NCBI GenBank assembly: GCA_036937835.1
Contig: CM072881.1
Location: 9,496,001 to 9,560,000, forward strand
Reading direction: 5' to 3'
DNA: 64,000 nt
Origin: Pampus argenteus
Lineage: Eukaryota > Chordata > Actinopteri > Scombriformes > Stromateidae
The notes below the pieces were generated by a model. That model saw only the letters and a list, made by a program, of their open reading frames with translations, searched no databases and was not told the origin of the DNA. The first letter of the stretch is position 1. Each line of letters starts with the position of its first letter. This document shows positions 1-11,895 of the stretch, in pieces. Position numbers and translations under genes: made by a program.

Positions 1-2
1 AG

Positions 3-86
3 TTGAATGTAACCATGGATCATGGTGACCGCAGGCACAGCATGAAGGAAGAGGATGAAGTGGAGGAGGACTTAAATGTGTCCTAA
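3..86 (+). CDS. C-terminal coding end of an unidentified upstream gene (partial)
   Basis: Frame 3 is open from the window edge to a TAA at 84-86 and would encode 27 residues ending in a very acidic tail (KEEDEVEEDLNVS). The other two plus frames hit stops at once. It is followed by AT-rich sequence and a canonical AATAAA at 762-767, which is what a terminal exon plus 3' untranslated region looks like. I do not recognise the protein. The exon may begin upstream of the window or inside the first few bases. The main alternative is a chance short reading frame. Confidence 0.4.
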   Translation: MNVTMDHGDRRHSMKEEDEVEEDLNVS

Positions 87-780
87 AATTTCACTTATGA
101 TTTCAATCTTATTAAACAACATTTTTCTATATATATATTTAACTTCCTTATTCATGTACACGAAGACCCTGCATTTTCACACTATTTTCCAAAACGTTGA
201 ACATCAACAACCTGTATCATTCACAAAATAATTATTTATCATTTTATGTAGCTCTTTTCTACCTTACATTCTTACATTCATTATTTGTATATAGTTGCTT
301 TTTTATGCACACAAGTATAAACTGATCAGTGCAGGTTTGTGTTTCCCAAAAACAAATTCAGGAAAAAAGTAACAGGGTCAAAAACAACAAAAGAATCATG
401 TGTTGCTCCTTTGGCTGACAAATGATGAACGCAGGTTATTGCCTTCTTTGAACTGAAATCTATTTTTAAGGTTGGCTATGAATGTGCTTGTTGTTTGTTA
501 TAAATTTATCCACATACCAGATTATGTGGATTACATGTATTTGGTACAATGTATTTTTTATTCAACTGGTTTATTAACTGTAAATAGCCTCTCAGTATCA
601 TAGCATCTATCTCTGTAAAGTCTTTTGCAGCTATTTTTGATAACCACTGTTTCTACTTAGCATCTGACATTTTGAATTGTATTTTACATTATATTGCTCT
701 GTTCCTATATATTGTAAAATCCCTATAAATATTGTTTTTAAATGTAATTGCGCTGCACTATAATAAACCAAACAGACTGA
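87..780 (+). other. Probable 3' untranslated region of the partial upstream gene
   Basis: AT-rich sequence with no reading frame of note follows the TAA at 84-86. It ends near an AATAAA hexamer at 762-767, the first canonical poly(A) signal downstream. The assignment depends on the partial coding exon being real. Confidence 0.35.
762..767 (+). terminator. Poly(A) signal AATAAA
   Basis: A canonical AATAAA lies about 675 bases after the TAA of the partial upstream gene and about 600 bases before the ccdc78 start codon. It is suitably placed to end the upstream transcript. Confidence 0.45.
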
Positions 781-1299
781 TTAAAACATAGCATAGTTTG
801 AGTTTAGTTCAAACATGTAAGATACTTCCTTCCTACATACAAATAACAGAAACATGATACCCATGCATTATTCATAACATGAAGTTTTTCTTAACAAGAC
901 GCAGTAATCCTGACTAGTCTCAGGAGGGCGCTGTTGACAACATTACCAACATACTGACTGAATAGACTTTTTAGGACAGAGGCTGGCTGGGAATAGGACC
1001 TGCTGTTCTTCAGACTCAAAATAAATGGCAAAATGATTTATATGCAACAATTAAGCACAGGCGTCCCTATATATGGTATGCTTCTTGTGATATAATGTGG
1101 AAAATACTAAAAAGACACTTCCTGTAAATACTGTTAGTTTTAAGTTAGAGGTGAAAGCCAAAGACAGATGATGAGACTTTTTCTGACAGAATTACATTTA
1201 CAATAATATTCATGCCGTTGTTCTTTAAATATATGAACGAACAGTCTGTGTAACATAAAGAATAAAAAAAACTGCCCGGACCAGTTATATTTGTGTTGT

Positions 1300-1313
1300 T
1301 GAGCCATGGCAAC
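1300..1313 (+). promoter_or_regulatory. RFX X-box-like site upstream of ccdc78
   Basis: TGAGCCATGGCAAC lies 59 bases before the ccdc78 ATG. The RFX X-box consensus is GTNRCC, 0-3 bases, RGYAAC. The right half (GGCAAC) and the 2-base spacer fit perfectly. The left half matches only in its last four positions. RFX factors drive ciliary genes, and ccdc78 acts in centriole amplification, so the position is meaningful, but one half of the site is degenerate. Confidence 0.4.
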
Positions 1314-1371
1314 ATGCTGTTGGTGGATACACAGTGAGGGCGTCAAAACATGAAGCCATGACTGAATTAAG

Positions 1372-4300
1372 ATGGACACACACACACAGGATCACCAGCC
1401 ATCTTCAAATAAACTTCAGGAGCAACTTCATGCTCTGACACAGGAAAACGTAAGAATAAATAGTAGCTAGTCAGTCTTCATATGTTTTATTATTACTTTT
1501 AATTGCAACACAGTCAACGGGTGATTTAATATTTCGTTAACTATAAGTTGTTTTTTTTTCATTGTTTCTTTTCGCCTCATTTCAGTTGCAGCTGCATGAT
1601 AAAAATGAACGACTTTTCACTAAAGTAGGCTCTCTGGAGAGCAGACTGGGCCATCTGGCCAGCTCCAACACAGATCTGTCCTGCCGGCTGGTCCAGAGTG
1701 AAGAGGAGAGACTGAAGGTATTTATCAATACACAGCACATTCAAGCTATTGATATTTCAGATCCACGGTCAGGACCATAGATTCTAACTTTAACTAACTT
1801 TTTAATTTGCCTTCTGTGTACAATGAATATTTATATATAAACTATAACTAGAGATTTTTTTTGTCATCTTTCAGATATCTAAGGAGCTTGTGGAGGAGAA
1901 AATTCAGACAAACAAGATGAAAGAGAAGTTTGAAGAAGAGACATTTGAGCTAAAAAACAAGGTATCACGAATTTTAAGTAAGCCTATAATGAGTTGTTTT
2001 CACTGACATAAGAATACCACCCAAAAATACCTGTATATTGCACTAACCTTTACTCTTGTCTCATAATAAAAGAATTTGAGGACAAGAAAGATTTTATCAG
2101 AGGTTTACCCTCCCCTACACCCCTGCTCGCAGTGAAATCCTGACGCAATTAGGCTGTTTGTGTTGTACTTTATTTCCCCCTGCTTAGATACTGAACCAAA
2201 ACGGTGTGATAACAGAGGTGGAGATGGAGCGAGACAAGTTACTCAGGGAGCTCCAGTCGTGCGAGGCTCGACTGAAAGTTGGAGAAAAGAGTGGCCAAGA
2301 CCTGACAGACGGGTACGCCACGCTCAAGAAGAACTACTTGGCTCTGGTTGAGGCCCATGACAAAGAGCTGGCCCAAAGCGAGACGCTGAGTGCAGAGTTG
2401 CTGGCCTTGGCCCAGACTCAGGACGTCCTCCGCAGACAGCTGGAGGAGCAGCAGCAGAGTGTAAAGAATACTGCCCAGGGCCTTCACAGGGAGCTGGACA
2501 GGGTTCAGGCCTTGATCAGCCGCATGTCACATAACAGAGTCAAGGTGAGACGATGTATAGTAATAGTGATACTTTAACATTGAATCATTTTTGAAATAAT
2601 CAGACACAAAAGCATATTCTTAATGACGCTACATGCAATGTGATTACACTTGCCCACTTGTACACTGTATTAACAGCCCGAAGATCTGGCAGCTTTGGAC
2701 AAGGAGCAAAAGACTATGGAAAAAACTGTGAGCATATTAATGCAAAACACAAAACACATTATATATCTCCTTGTTGGAATAGTGGCCAGCTTGTATGTTT
2801 TACCGTAAGTAGCCGTCCCTATGCCAATTATTTCCTCTATTCTCACATAGCTACTTGGAAACCAAGATGAGATCAAAGACATGCTGGAGGAAATGAAGAA
2901 AAGCTACAAGGAGCAGCAGAAGAAACTGGAAGAGAAAGTGTGAGGGGCCTGTGAATGTTTGTCATTTACTTGTGCACAAGCCTGAATAAGATGAAACGTC
3001 ATTATCTTTCCATTTCCAGTCAGGATATATATGTGACCCGGTGTTCGTCCCACACACATCTGCTCTGTGGTTCCCTCTTTGATTTTTAGATCTAAGCTCG
3101 TGTCTTTATTTGCTGTGTGTGTGATGTGGTCTCTTTGCCTCCTTCTGTGATGTGGCTGTCTGTGGATTTTGGTCACCAGTCTCTTGTTGTTGTTGAGCCT
3201 GTGTTTGGTCATCAGGGTGGCCATGGGTAAAGAGCACCAGGAGGATGGGAGAGTAATCCATAATACCCAGTTGAAACTATCAGAGCAGAGTGCGGTGAGC
3301 ATGAAGAATCCCAGCTACTGATGACATTCCTAAAATGATTAAAGATACTATCGCCTCTGAATGAATGTTGCAGAAAGTTATATGAGGGACATGTGTTTTT
3401 TGTGTTTGTGTTGCTTCCTTTCAAGGCCCTGATGTGCTGTCAGAGCCAAGTGAAGGAGGCAGAAGAAGAGAACTCGAAGCTGCAGCTGCAAGTCAAAGAG
3501 CTTAATGAGGAATACCGCACAAGGCTGGTGTGTTATTTACAGGACTTAGCTGTGAGTAGCAGTACAAACACTCACATGTCTATAAAGCAACAACATCTGC
3601 CCCCCCGCTATGACATCCATCTGCATGTGTTTCATTTAGGAGTACGCTGATGCACTTGGAGAAACTAAAACCCCTTTAGAGGGAAGTAAAATGAAGGTGT
3701 TTGTGGACGACATGCTGCAGGATGTCCGTTCGTCCTACAGGGTGAGGGAGGAACAGCTCGCCTCTGCTGCTCGCTCCTATAAGAAGAGACTACAAAAGAT
3801 CACCAAGACCCATCATACCCTACTTATTGCATACAGGTGACAGTTTGCACATTATGTGCTCTGGGTTTTTTTTTTGCTTTCAACATGTGTATATGCTTGT
3901 CCTACTATTCAGGTTATAAAAAAAATCACAAAATACATTTGTCTCAGAGGGCTTTACAATCTGTACAGGGAGTGACACCCTCTGTCCTTAGACCCTCGAT
4001 TCGAGTAAGGGAAAATTTTGCCCACCAAAAAAGATCTTGCTGCATATATTAAGCTGTCTTGCAAATTGAACTAAATTGCCTAATTTAAGTGTGTAATTAA
4101 AGATAGTATTGGATATTGGTATTGGATTTAGAAGATGAAGGTGGTAACAGTTTATACATCAACATATCTGAATTTACATTTCACTGTATATATCGTATAA
4201 GGGTTCAGAGGGAACAGATTTTGGCCAAACCAGACAGCGGACTGGACCCCGGAGCCCCAGAAGCCCATTTCAGTCTGGATCCCAGTGAGCTGAGAGATGA

Positions 4301-5439
4301 AACTGAGAAGGAACTCCAGCACCTTCGGCAGGACAAAGCGAGGTTGGAAGGTCAGCTGCAGGCGGCCCGGGAGCAGGTAGGAAAAGAAAGATGGCTGCTT
4401 TGAAGTGGACTGATCTGCTTTTGTTTTGTCTGGTGAATGCTTGTATTTGGTCTGTTGGGATTATTCTTTGTGTCCATACTTCCCCTTTTATAAAGCCTAC
4501 GCGTGTTTGTTTTGTGAGTGTTGAACTGGAAAAAAAATGACTTCAAAGTTTATGGCCTGCAGCAACAAAAGGCATTTGTGCTGCAGAGGTGGATTGCATA
4601 TCATGTAACAGCAACACTGACGGATGTGAGATTTGGTGCTTGGTGCTGTCAGTCAGTCAGCTTATGATTTTACCAGCTAGATTTCTCCTGGAGGATTTCT
4701 TGGCCGTGTATACGGGTACACGAGTGACAGCAGAGAGAGTGGATTAAAAAAAAAGAGATAATTACACATATTTGCATATATGGATCATGGCGAAAGCCTG
4801 ATCTTCAACTAAACAACAGAAATAACCAGTTGACCGTGACTTTTCTGTTCTAGGTGGCTGTCCTCAAAATACCAGTTCAAACTCTAAGTTGTCAGGAGTG
4901 AGTATCGTATTTTTATTTTAATAACTGCCAAATGTGGTCAGCTGTGTGCCATGGAAATTTCTGAAAAATGTGACTTCATCAGGCTGGCAAGTAAGGAGCA
5001 GATAAGCGAGGAATCCTGGCAGGACATTCAGAAACAGCTGAAGGAGATCACAGACTCTACACTGGTAAACAAAACTCTCGAACCCCTTAAAAATCTTCCT
5101 ATTTTACAAACATTTTTTCCTCCTTTCACCCTCATAAAGGTGATTTAAAGATTTCCTTTGTTTCAAACAGGCGAGCTTTGAGAAGGAGCGTGCTGTCCTC
5201 ATCACCAGAGCCACAGTTGCACAGGCGCAGGTGTTGGAGTTGCAGGAGTATATTGACAACCACCTGGGCAGGTCAGGAAGTCGACTGATGTGTGAGTCAT
5301 GTAATGTTCACTTTCAGAGGAGTTGTTATATTGAGTTGTACCCATTACCTGCAGGTATAAACAGGAGATCACACATCTCCGCAGGCTGCATGGGATAGAA
5401 GAGGCCGGGCGCTCACACAGTGCTCATTCATCACTCTGA
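1372..5439 (+). CDS. ccdc78: Coiled-coil domain-containing protein 78
   Basis: Fourteen exons join in frame: 1372-1449, 1586-1717, 1875-1961, 2188-2544, 2677-2727, 2851-2939, 3216-3294, 3426-3551, 3640-3836, 4202-4376, 4854-4897, 4983-5064, 5171-5271, 5355-5439 (1683 bases, 560 residues). The protein is almost entirely heptad-rich coiled coil without membrane segments. Blocks resembling human CCDC78 include ISKELV (exon 3), the REEQLASAARSYKKRL region (exon 9), and LQEYIDNHLGRYKQEI near the C-terminus. In the known family the protein localises to deuterosomes and supports centriole amplification in multiciliated cells; human variants are linked to a myopathy. The start is the first ATG in frame with the splice chain, because upstream ATGs at 1350 and 1358 are out of frame or stop quickly. 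The exon 10 acceptor is uncertain: 4211 is also in frame and would remove three residues. The exon 6 donor was set at 2940 (GTGAGG), since the nearer GT at 2938 breaks the frame. Confidence 0.93.
3933..4025. repeat. Dispersed teleost repeat fragment in ccdc78 intron 9
   Basis: The stretch containing CTCAGAGGGCTTTACAATCT and then CCTCTGTCCTTAGACCCTCG is one I recognise as interspersed in many teleost genomes. It lies wholly within the 365-base intron between exons 9 and 10. The family name is not assigned. Recognition is from memory of recurring fish sequence, not from a search. Confidence 0.6.
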
Positions 5440-5456
5440 AAGTTAAAAAAACTGGC

Positions 5457-5462
5457 AATAAA
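5457..5462 (+). terminator. Poly(A) signal AATAAA of ccdc78
   Basis: A canonical AATAAA lies 18 bases after the ccdc78 stop codon, implying a very short 3' untranslated region. Confidence 0.7.
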
Positions 5463-6860
5463 ATCATAGTTTAAAGTTATAAGCCTCACACATATACGCT
5501 GAAAATAAAAAACATAAAGTCTTCAGTCTGTAAAATCACACTTCAACAAATCAAATCGGTAAGTGTGAGCTGTTTATAATCAATACTTATAAATTGATTC
5601 ACCATATAAATCAAATTAAATCAGTTTCAATCATTTAAACACGATGTGTGGCAATTGTGTTATTGCTGTGAGCCCACAGCGCTAGGTGGTGCTACTCGTG
5701 GTTTTTCTCTATGGAAAGACCCCTAAAGAAATGGAGCCTTGAGAAAAAAATGCCTGGAATGTTTGTAAAGCTTATGTCAATTTCACGAGGCCGGGAGAAG
5801 AAAGCGTGGTGACAATGAGGGGTCACCCTGGTGAGAATAATGTCATTACATGTTACCCAGACATGTACACACACACCCGTGAATACTTTCCCTTCAATGC
5901 CGAGCTGTGAGCCGTGGCGCAAACAAGCCTTTTGCAGGAAGACGGTTTATATATATATTTATAACCTTAGTGTTTTTGTGGCATCCCTTTAAATCCCTTT
6001 AATAGTGAAAGAGTCTGCATTCATTTTTTTTCCTAGTGCGTTTGGTGGCCATATTTCACATCTGACATAACTTTAAATTTGGACGGGCCAATTTTAAAAA
6101 AGTGCAATCAATTGAAAGCTTTTGTTTAAAATGAAAAACCAAAAACCTTGAAATTTAAATACTTCAGGGAATGCTGGGAAAAGTAGAAGAGAGGGAAGGA
6201 GTCATACGAATGTCACCCCAATCCTCTTTTCAGAGGGTCATGCCAGTCATGGGAGGGGGGAGCAAGGGTGTGAAGGTTTGAGGGATGGGAAGTGGGATTT
6301 TGTTGGTAATGTATTACCCTCCCAAGGCCCTGGGAAAAGGGGTGGGGGGTGTTCAGCTTGGGTCTGTGCCAACATAGTCACTGTGCCAAAGCGCTGGGTG
6401 CTGGAGACCACTCCTCTCACCGGCGGATCTGTGGGAAAATCAAAACCAGGTTCTTCTTTGCTGCTCGCCAACAAAGACAGAGAAGCAGTGTGCCTGCAGA
6501 GGCCTCGGCAAACGTGTACAAATGAAATGTACTCTGAGTAAACAAAATGCAGTAGGGGCAGTAGTAGAAATTGTCACAAACACTTTGATAAAAAATTGAA
6601 GTTTGCTGCAGCACAGCTGGTCCTCGAGGCAAAGTGCCAAGTCCGCCCCCCTCCCCATTTTGGAAAAGTTCACTTTTTGGACTGTGAACAACTATTTGCT
6701 GACCGCTGTATGTGGTCACTATTATGATGTAAATAATCGTTGTAAGAATAATGAATTCAGCAACAAAAAAAAAAACTTTAAGAAGTTGTTTAAATAGTTT
6801 TCAAAAAGTGAGTGACATCATCTGCAGTTACTTTAATATGAAAACAGTTGTACCCAAACA

Positions 6861-6883
6861 TTTTTTTTTTTTTTTTTTTTTTT
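6861..6883. repeat. Poly(T) tract, 23 bases
   Basis: An uninterrupted run of 23 T. It could be the poly(A) end of a minus-strand retroposed element, but no element body is recognisable to its left. Confidence 0.9.
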
Positions 6884-9065
6884 ACAAAATCTTAATAACT
6901 ACAGTCAGAATTCACTTTTGTTGACAATACCCGTTAAAAACTGCTCATGATAAATCAGTTTGTGTAAAGCAACAAAAAGTTATTACTTGTTCATGTGGTA
7001 AATGCTCAGAGGGAACATTAGAGTTACAACATCATCCTCTGTCAGTTTCACTCCTGGCGTGTAAAAAAAACAGCAATAGCATTGTGTAATCAGTGTGACG
7101 AGCGGCTCGACCTGTCTGTGCAGTTTATCAATGCATCACATTTTACTAAAATAATCTTACTGCTACCATCCTACAGAATGTGGAGGACACCTTTTCCTGA
7201 AGCTTACCTACACAAAGAAATCTGCATGTACTGTATGTATAAAATATGCACGGTCTGGGTTGACAGACTTTCACATCCTATTGTTTGATCCTAGTGAGTA
7301 TTCATATTTAATTTGTTAACATTAGCATTGTTGTACAGTTGTTGTTGATTAGATGATTGAGGAGTTTATAACCTGGGTCTTACAATGTTTCACTTTCTCT
7401 ACACTCATCTTCTTTGCCTGTGATGCTTCGGCCACAGATTTGGTTAGTGGGAAAAAGGTTGGATGAATGTGTCGTTCTGAGGATGGGAAGCAGGGTGGAG
7501 CGATGCAGAGGAAGTACCTCACATGGCCTGCAATGGGCCGCTTGTCAAGAGGCCCTTTGTTTTAGGAGGTTAATGCCTAATTGATACAGGCTTAATGAGA
7601 GCAGGCTGTGTGTGCAGAGTATGTGAGCCGGGGGGCTGGACGGCCCAGCCATAATTGGAACGGACAAGCCTTGTGTGGAGGAGTGCACAGGGAAGAGATT
7701 TATGGGAACGCAAGGAAAGGAGAGAGAGGGAACGAGGAAGAAAAGGTGACAATGAGTACCAGGAATGTGGAGGCAGTGGGAGAGGAATCCGGTATGATGG
7801 CGAGAGTATCACAAGATCATGTGAAAGAAATGGAATGACAATGGAAAAGTGAGCATGAAGGCCATTCCCATGGAGGTTTACTCAATGCTCATCCAAGTTT
7901 CATGGGCTGTTTCTCATATTAACCTCAATACTGATATGTATTATGGTTATTTTTTATATTCTATGTGCAATACATCAATGATATTTAGTTTTATTATTTT
8001 TTGTGTTGGATATTAATGATTAATGCAAAGTTGCCAGCATAAACTGTAACCGTCTGTTTTCCGAGACACCTGTCTTTTCTTTTCTGATGAGTTGTCTTTT
8101 CACCCCCACTTTCAGTCTGACAGTCTCAGACTATTCATGTAAGAGTCCCCGGCTTCCCCTCCAGACAAGCTTTCAGCATGAAGGCTGGAGAGGCATTAAG
8201 AGGGAGGAGGGAAGGGGCAAGACGGGAGCACAGAAGAGCCGTGCACTTCAGAAAACCTTGAAGAATTAGAACTGAAAGCTATGGAGATTCTGGGTGGCTC
8301 CAAGCGAAGGGGGGAAAAAATAATGAAAAGAATAAAATATAAAGGAGGGAAATGTGTATAATTATGAGAAAGAGGAGACTTACCAGGGAAACAATACAAA
8401 ATATTTTTGAAGGTTAGGATTAAGAGAGTTAGCTGTCAAGATATTAAAAAAGGTAATGTGGAAGAAAGACAGAGTATAGGGTGAGAAAAGAGAGGAGGAA
8501 GACAGTTACAGTAAGGGTGAGAAAGGCAGGGGAGGGAGGCAGCTTGATGAACAAGAGCGAGTGAGAATGAGGCTGAGTGTCGGTGAGGGAAGGACAGAGG
8601 GACAGACCCTCTGTTTTCCCACACTCGGCTGGTTCCCACAGTGGACCCGGCTAATCCCTGTCTTAATTGGGCGAGAATTCCAGCGCACATGTTCCCCTGG
8701 AATGAGCGTGGAGCGAAGGAAAAGGGAAGGCTTGGGAGCTCCTGACATATCAGACAGGCCACAGTGGCTGGGCTGATGCACAATGTGTGAGTGCACTTTG
8801 TTGAAACCTAAACATGCCGCCTGACTGTCAGCACGTCTCATGCATAAATGGCTTCACACCTTTCTCTCCTTTTATTCCCCCCCCCACTTGATCCAACATG
8901 AAAAGTGCTCTTAGCAGCCACTTAATTTTGCTTAGTCACAATCCACCGTGACTGAAGAATGTAACTTAAAAGTTTTCATTGCATTAATGTTAAAATGATA
9001 AATTTATCCTAAAACAGTCTGTTATTGGCTTAGATCAGTTTAACTCCAAAAGACATATGTTTTCT

Positions 9066-9234
9066 TTAAAGGTGCATTCTGCACCACGCTGTAAACCAAT
9101 TGGGGCATCATATCATTATGCTACTTTAGCAGCAAATCAATTATCAGAGTTCTGTTAGCTAGCAAATAAGGAAACTAGGACTTTGATGAAGTGAACTAAA
9201 ACTCCTACATAAATCTTGCATATTGTACCTTTAA
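9066..9234. mobile_element. Short non-autonomous DNA transposon-like element (MITE)
   Basis: The left end reads TTAAAGGTGCATTCTGCA. The reverse complement of the right end reads TTAAAGGTACAATATGCA, so the terminal inverted repeats match at 14 of 18 positions around a 169-base element with no coding capacity. The TTAA at each outer edge could be a target-site duplication, as in piggyBac-type elements, but that is inference. Similar ends recur in teleost genomes. Confidence 0.6.
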
Positions 9235-10008
9235 CCTTCCTCATACAGAGGAAATCTACCTAGCTGACACATTTTCCATATGTGATGTATTTTTCCTTTA
9301 ATACTACTAAAAAAAACACCTGCATGGTTTTAAATGTTGTCACGTTTTCGCATATTTCACAGCACTGTGCACCAGGAGTATCTGTTGACAAATCCTACCC
9401 CGAAGCATCAAAATGCAGGAGAAAAATGCAAGGAGATACTAGTAACATAACAAAACAAGTGTGAGTGGCAGTTTCGTTCCTGCCTACCGCTTTCCTTAAT
9501 AAACAATTCGAACAAAAGGCAAAGTACAAAATGTCTCTGAGGAGGTAACCCAAGATGACTTCTCTGGGGTGAGACAGCAGGCAGTAAAAAAAAAAGGGTG
9601 CAAATAGGGGAGGTCGGGCAGTGCTGCAGTGTTGCAGGATTAGACGAGAGAAACACAGGAGTGGGTGGCACGTAGTGAGAGCAGAAATAAACTGATCCAC
9701 CAGGAAGGTTTCTCCCCTTTGTGGTGACAATCAGACAGGTTCAGTCAGAAAACCATGATTCTAGTGGTTAATTAGCAGGGTTTTTAGAGCCCAACAAAAA
9801 ACAGGTGTTTCCCTGTAAGTGGGTAGACTCTCTCTGCCTGGGATTAAGTATCCAGAAGGCTGACGTCAGACACATAAGGACACAAGACAGAGAATTTAAG
9901 TTATATAACAGAGCGTTCTGCTGACAGATGAGGATTTTGGAACAGATGAAACTGTAGGAAAATGAAAACGATATGCAAGTCTGTCGATTGGCCAGTCAGT
10001 CTACTACT

Positions 10009-10158
10009 AAAGTCCTGGCTGAAATACCTCAACAACAATCGGATGCATTGTCATAAAGTTGTGTCTGTATATTCATTGTCTCCAGAGGATGAAGCTGACA
10101 GACTTTTAAGGATCCCCTGACTTTTTCTGTAGCGCCACCATGAGGTTGACCTCATTGG
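10009..10158. repeat. Dispersed teleost repeat (CTCAACAAC...GCGCCACCATGAGGTTGAC type)
   Basis: The segments CTCAACAACAATCGGATGCA, CCAGAGGATGAAGCTGACAG and GCGCCACCATGAGGTTGAC occur in the same order and spacing as a very common teleost interspersed repeat known to me. A second, longer and more diverged member appears at 49612-49940. Confidence 0.7.
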
Positions 10159-10246
10159 ACGACGCCTTATCCTGACAGCCAATAGCACTAAGTAGCCTTA
10201 TTAGTGTATGATGTCAGTGTTTGGATGTTTTTTTGTGGTCGTACCC

Positions 10247-10272
10247 CCTGCAGGCTGATGTCAGCCTGCAGG
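10247..10272. repeat. 26-base perfect palindrome
   Basis: Two perfect 12-base arms (CCTGCAGGCTGA and its reverse complement) flank a 2-base centre (TG). Nothing nearby encodes a protein, and it does not fall at the end of a recognised element. Confidence 0.85.
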
Positions 10273-11873
10273 ATACGGTGAGGAGATGGCAGCTGTGTTC
10301 ATTTCAAACGAAGGGGTAGCGGGCCTTCATTGGAGGGGGTCGCAATTCATTCCCTGTCTGTCCTTACAATACTTTTTTTTTTTTTGGCGGGAAAGCACCA
10401 AACACGCTTGTTTGACCCAACTTTGTGTTTCTTTGCGGGACCCCCTCCCTGAGAAAAGTGTCGCCCGCCTCCGCTCTCATACACCATGTCCTGTCTTGAT
10501 TGATTTTCAGTGCGCATTTTGGAAGGGATTACAGCCATCTGCAGGCTCTTGAGGAACAAAGGGGGCTCCTTGCTCTCCTCCCTTCAGTACTTCAGAGGGA
10601 TAACATGGCCAGATAAACATGCTCTTGCACCGTTCTATACTTGTTCTCTATTCTGCCTTGACCTCTCAACCCACCCAAACTGCCCACTCTACTTTAAAGC
10701 TGGCCATGTTTTTCCCTTCTACACTCACTCTCCCCACGAATAGGTTTTACTCTTTACTCATCAGTTTTTGCAAATTGCTCCAAACAGAAAGAAAATGTTG
10801 CCTTATAAAAAAAACTTTGCAAGAGTTCTATCTGCTGTTTTCCAGGCCTGAAAATGAGAAATAGTGAGTAGCAGGTTAGCGTGATCACTAACTTCCATTT
10901 AAGGATCATTTTTTCCAGCTGTGTTGAGTGTGTTATGGGAACAAGAAATCGTCAGCTGGGAATCTGGGATGCCAGTGTGGTCATGGACTTCATACTCACT
11001 CTCAGCTGGTGCCGAGCTGATGAAGGGGGAGCAGGATGCACAAGCACTGAGTCACAGGAAGAAGTAGACAGACCACAAGGCTTAATGTTTGGTTGCAGCA
11101 GGTTGGATTACCAGTAATGGCAAAATCATTTGTTTATGTGAATAATAAAACCTCCTGACCCCACAGCTGTTTCTTCATCACGACTGTACCACACGCTGAA
11201 ACTGAAACAAATATCTTACCCTCAATGCATTTTTATCACATTTGCTAATGTAGTTAGCTTTTTGATAAATATACTATATAGTATATATTACATACTTACA
11301 GCTAATTGTGTGCTCATGCTTGATGGGGAAAAACATAGATGGATTGTTATGTCTTGTCTGGAAGTCTCTGTCTCTGTCTCTCTCTCTTGCTCTCTCTCAG
11401 TGAAGAGTGAAGTGGAAAAAAGAAAAGCAACCAAAGAGCAAATGGTCTGTGTAGTGATGCGGAGACTTCTTTTTCTTTTGGCAAAAAGAGAGCAATGTGA
11501 TTTTGTATGATGTCAGAGCTTTGGAGCCACAGTTTCCAAATCAGCATCTGACGCACCCAGCAACTGTGGTCAACAATACGGGAAAGATCAGATTCTTAAC
11601 ACATGATGAGAAGAAAGTTACAGTGGATTAAAGCCTAAAGGGTAGAGAAGCTGGTTTCAGATTCAGCATTTAGGTACAAATAGCCAAGATAAAAAATCAT
11701 GTACATTCATGCTCCTGTATGTCAAATCTGACTTTGTTAACAATGATTAAAAAAAAAAAAAAAGTGCAAAGTGCACCATCATGTTAGCTAAAGTAAAAAT
11801 GTATTTGTGTAAACCATTATGATGGAGAAAAAGGAAAACTGCTAAAACCTGGAAGAGACATTTTAAACAGAGA

Positions 11874-11895
11874 CCCCCCCCCCCCCCCCCCCCCC
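11874..11895. repeat. Poly(C) tract, 22 bases
   Basis: A run of 22 C. Such tracts are rare in vertebrate DNA and prone to length error in sequencing. Confidence 0.85.

Noticed and set aside
8436..8841. Two overlapping minus-strand frames of 111-115 residues
   Set aside because: They lie in purine-rich, low-complexity sequence, overlap in different frames, and have no domain or splice signal.
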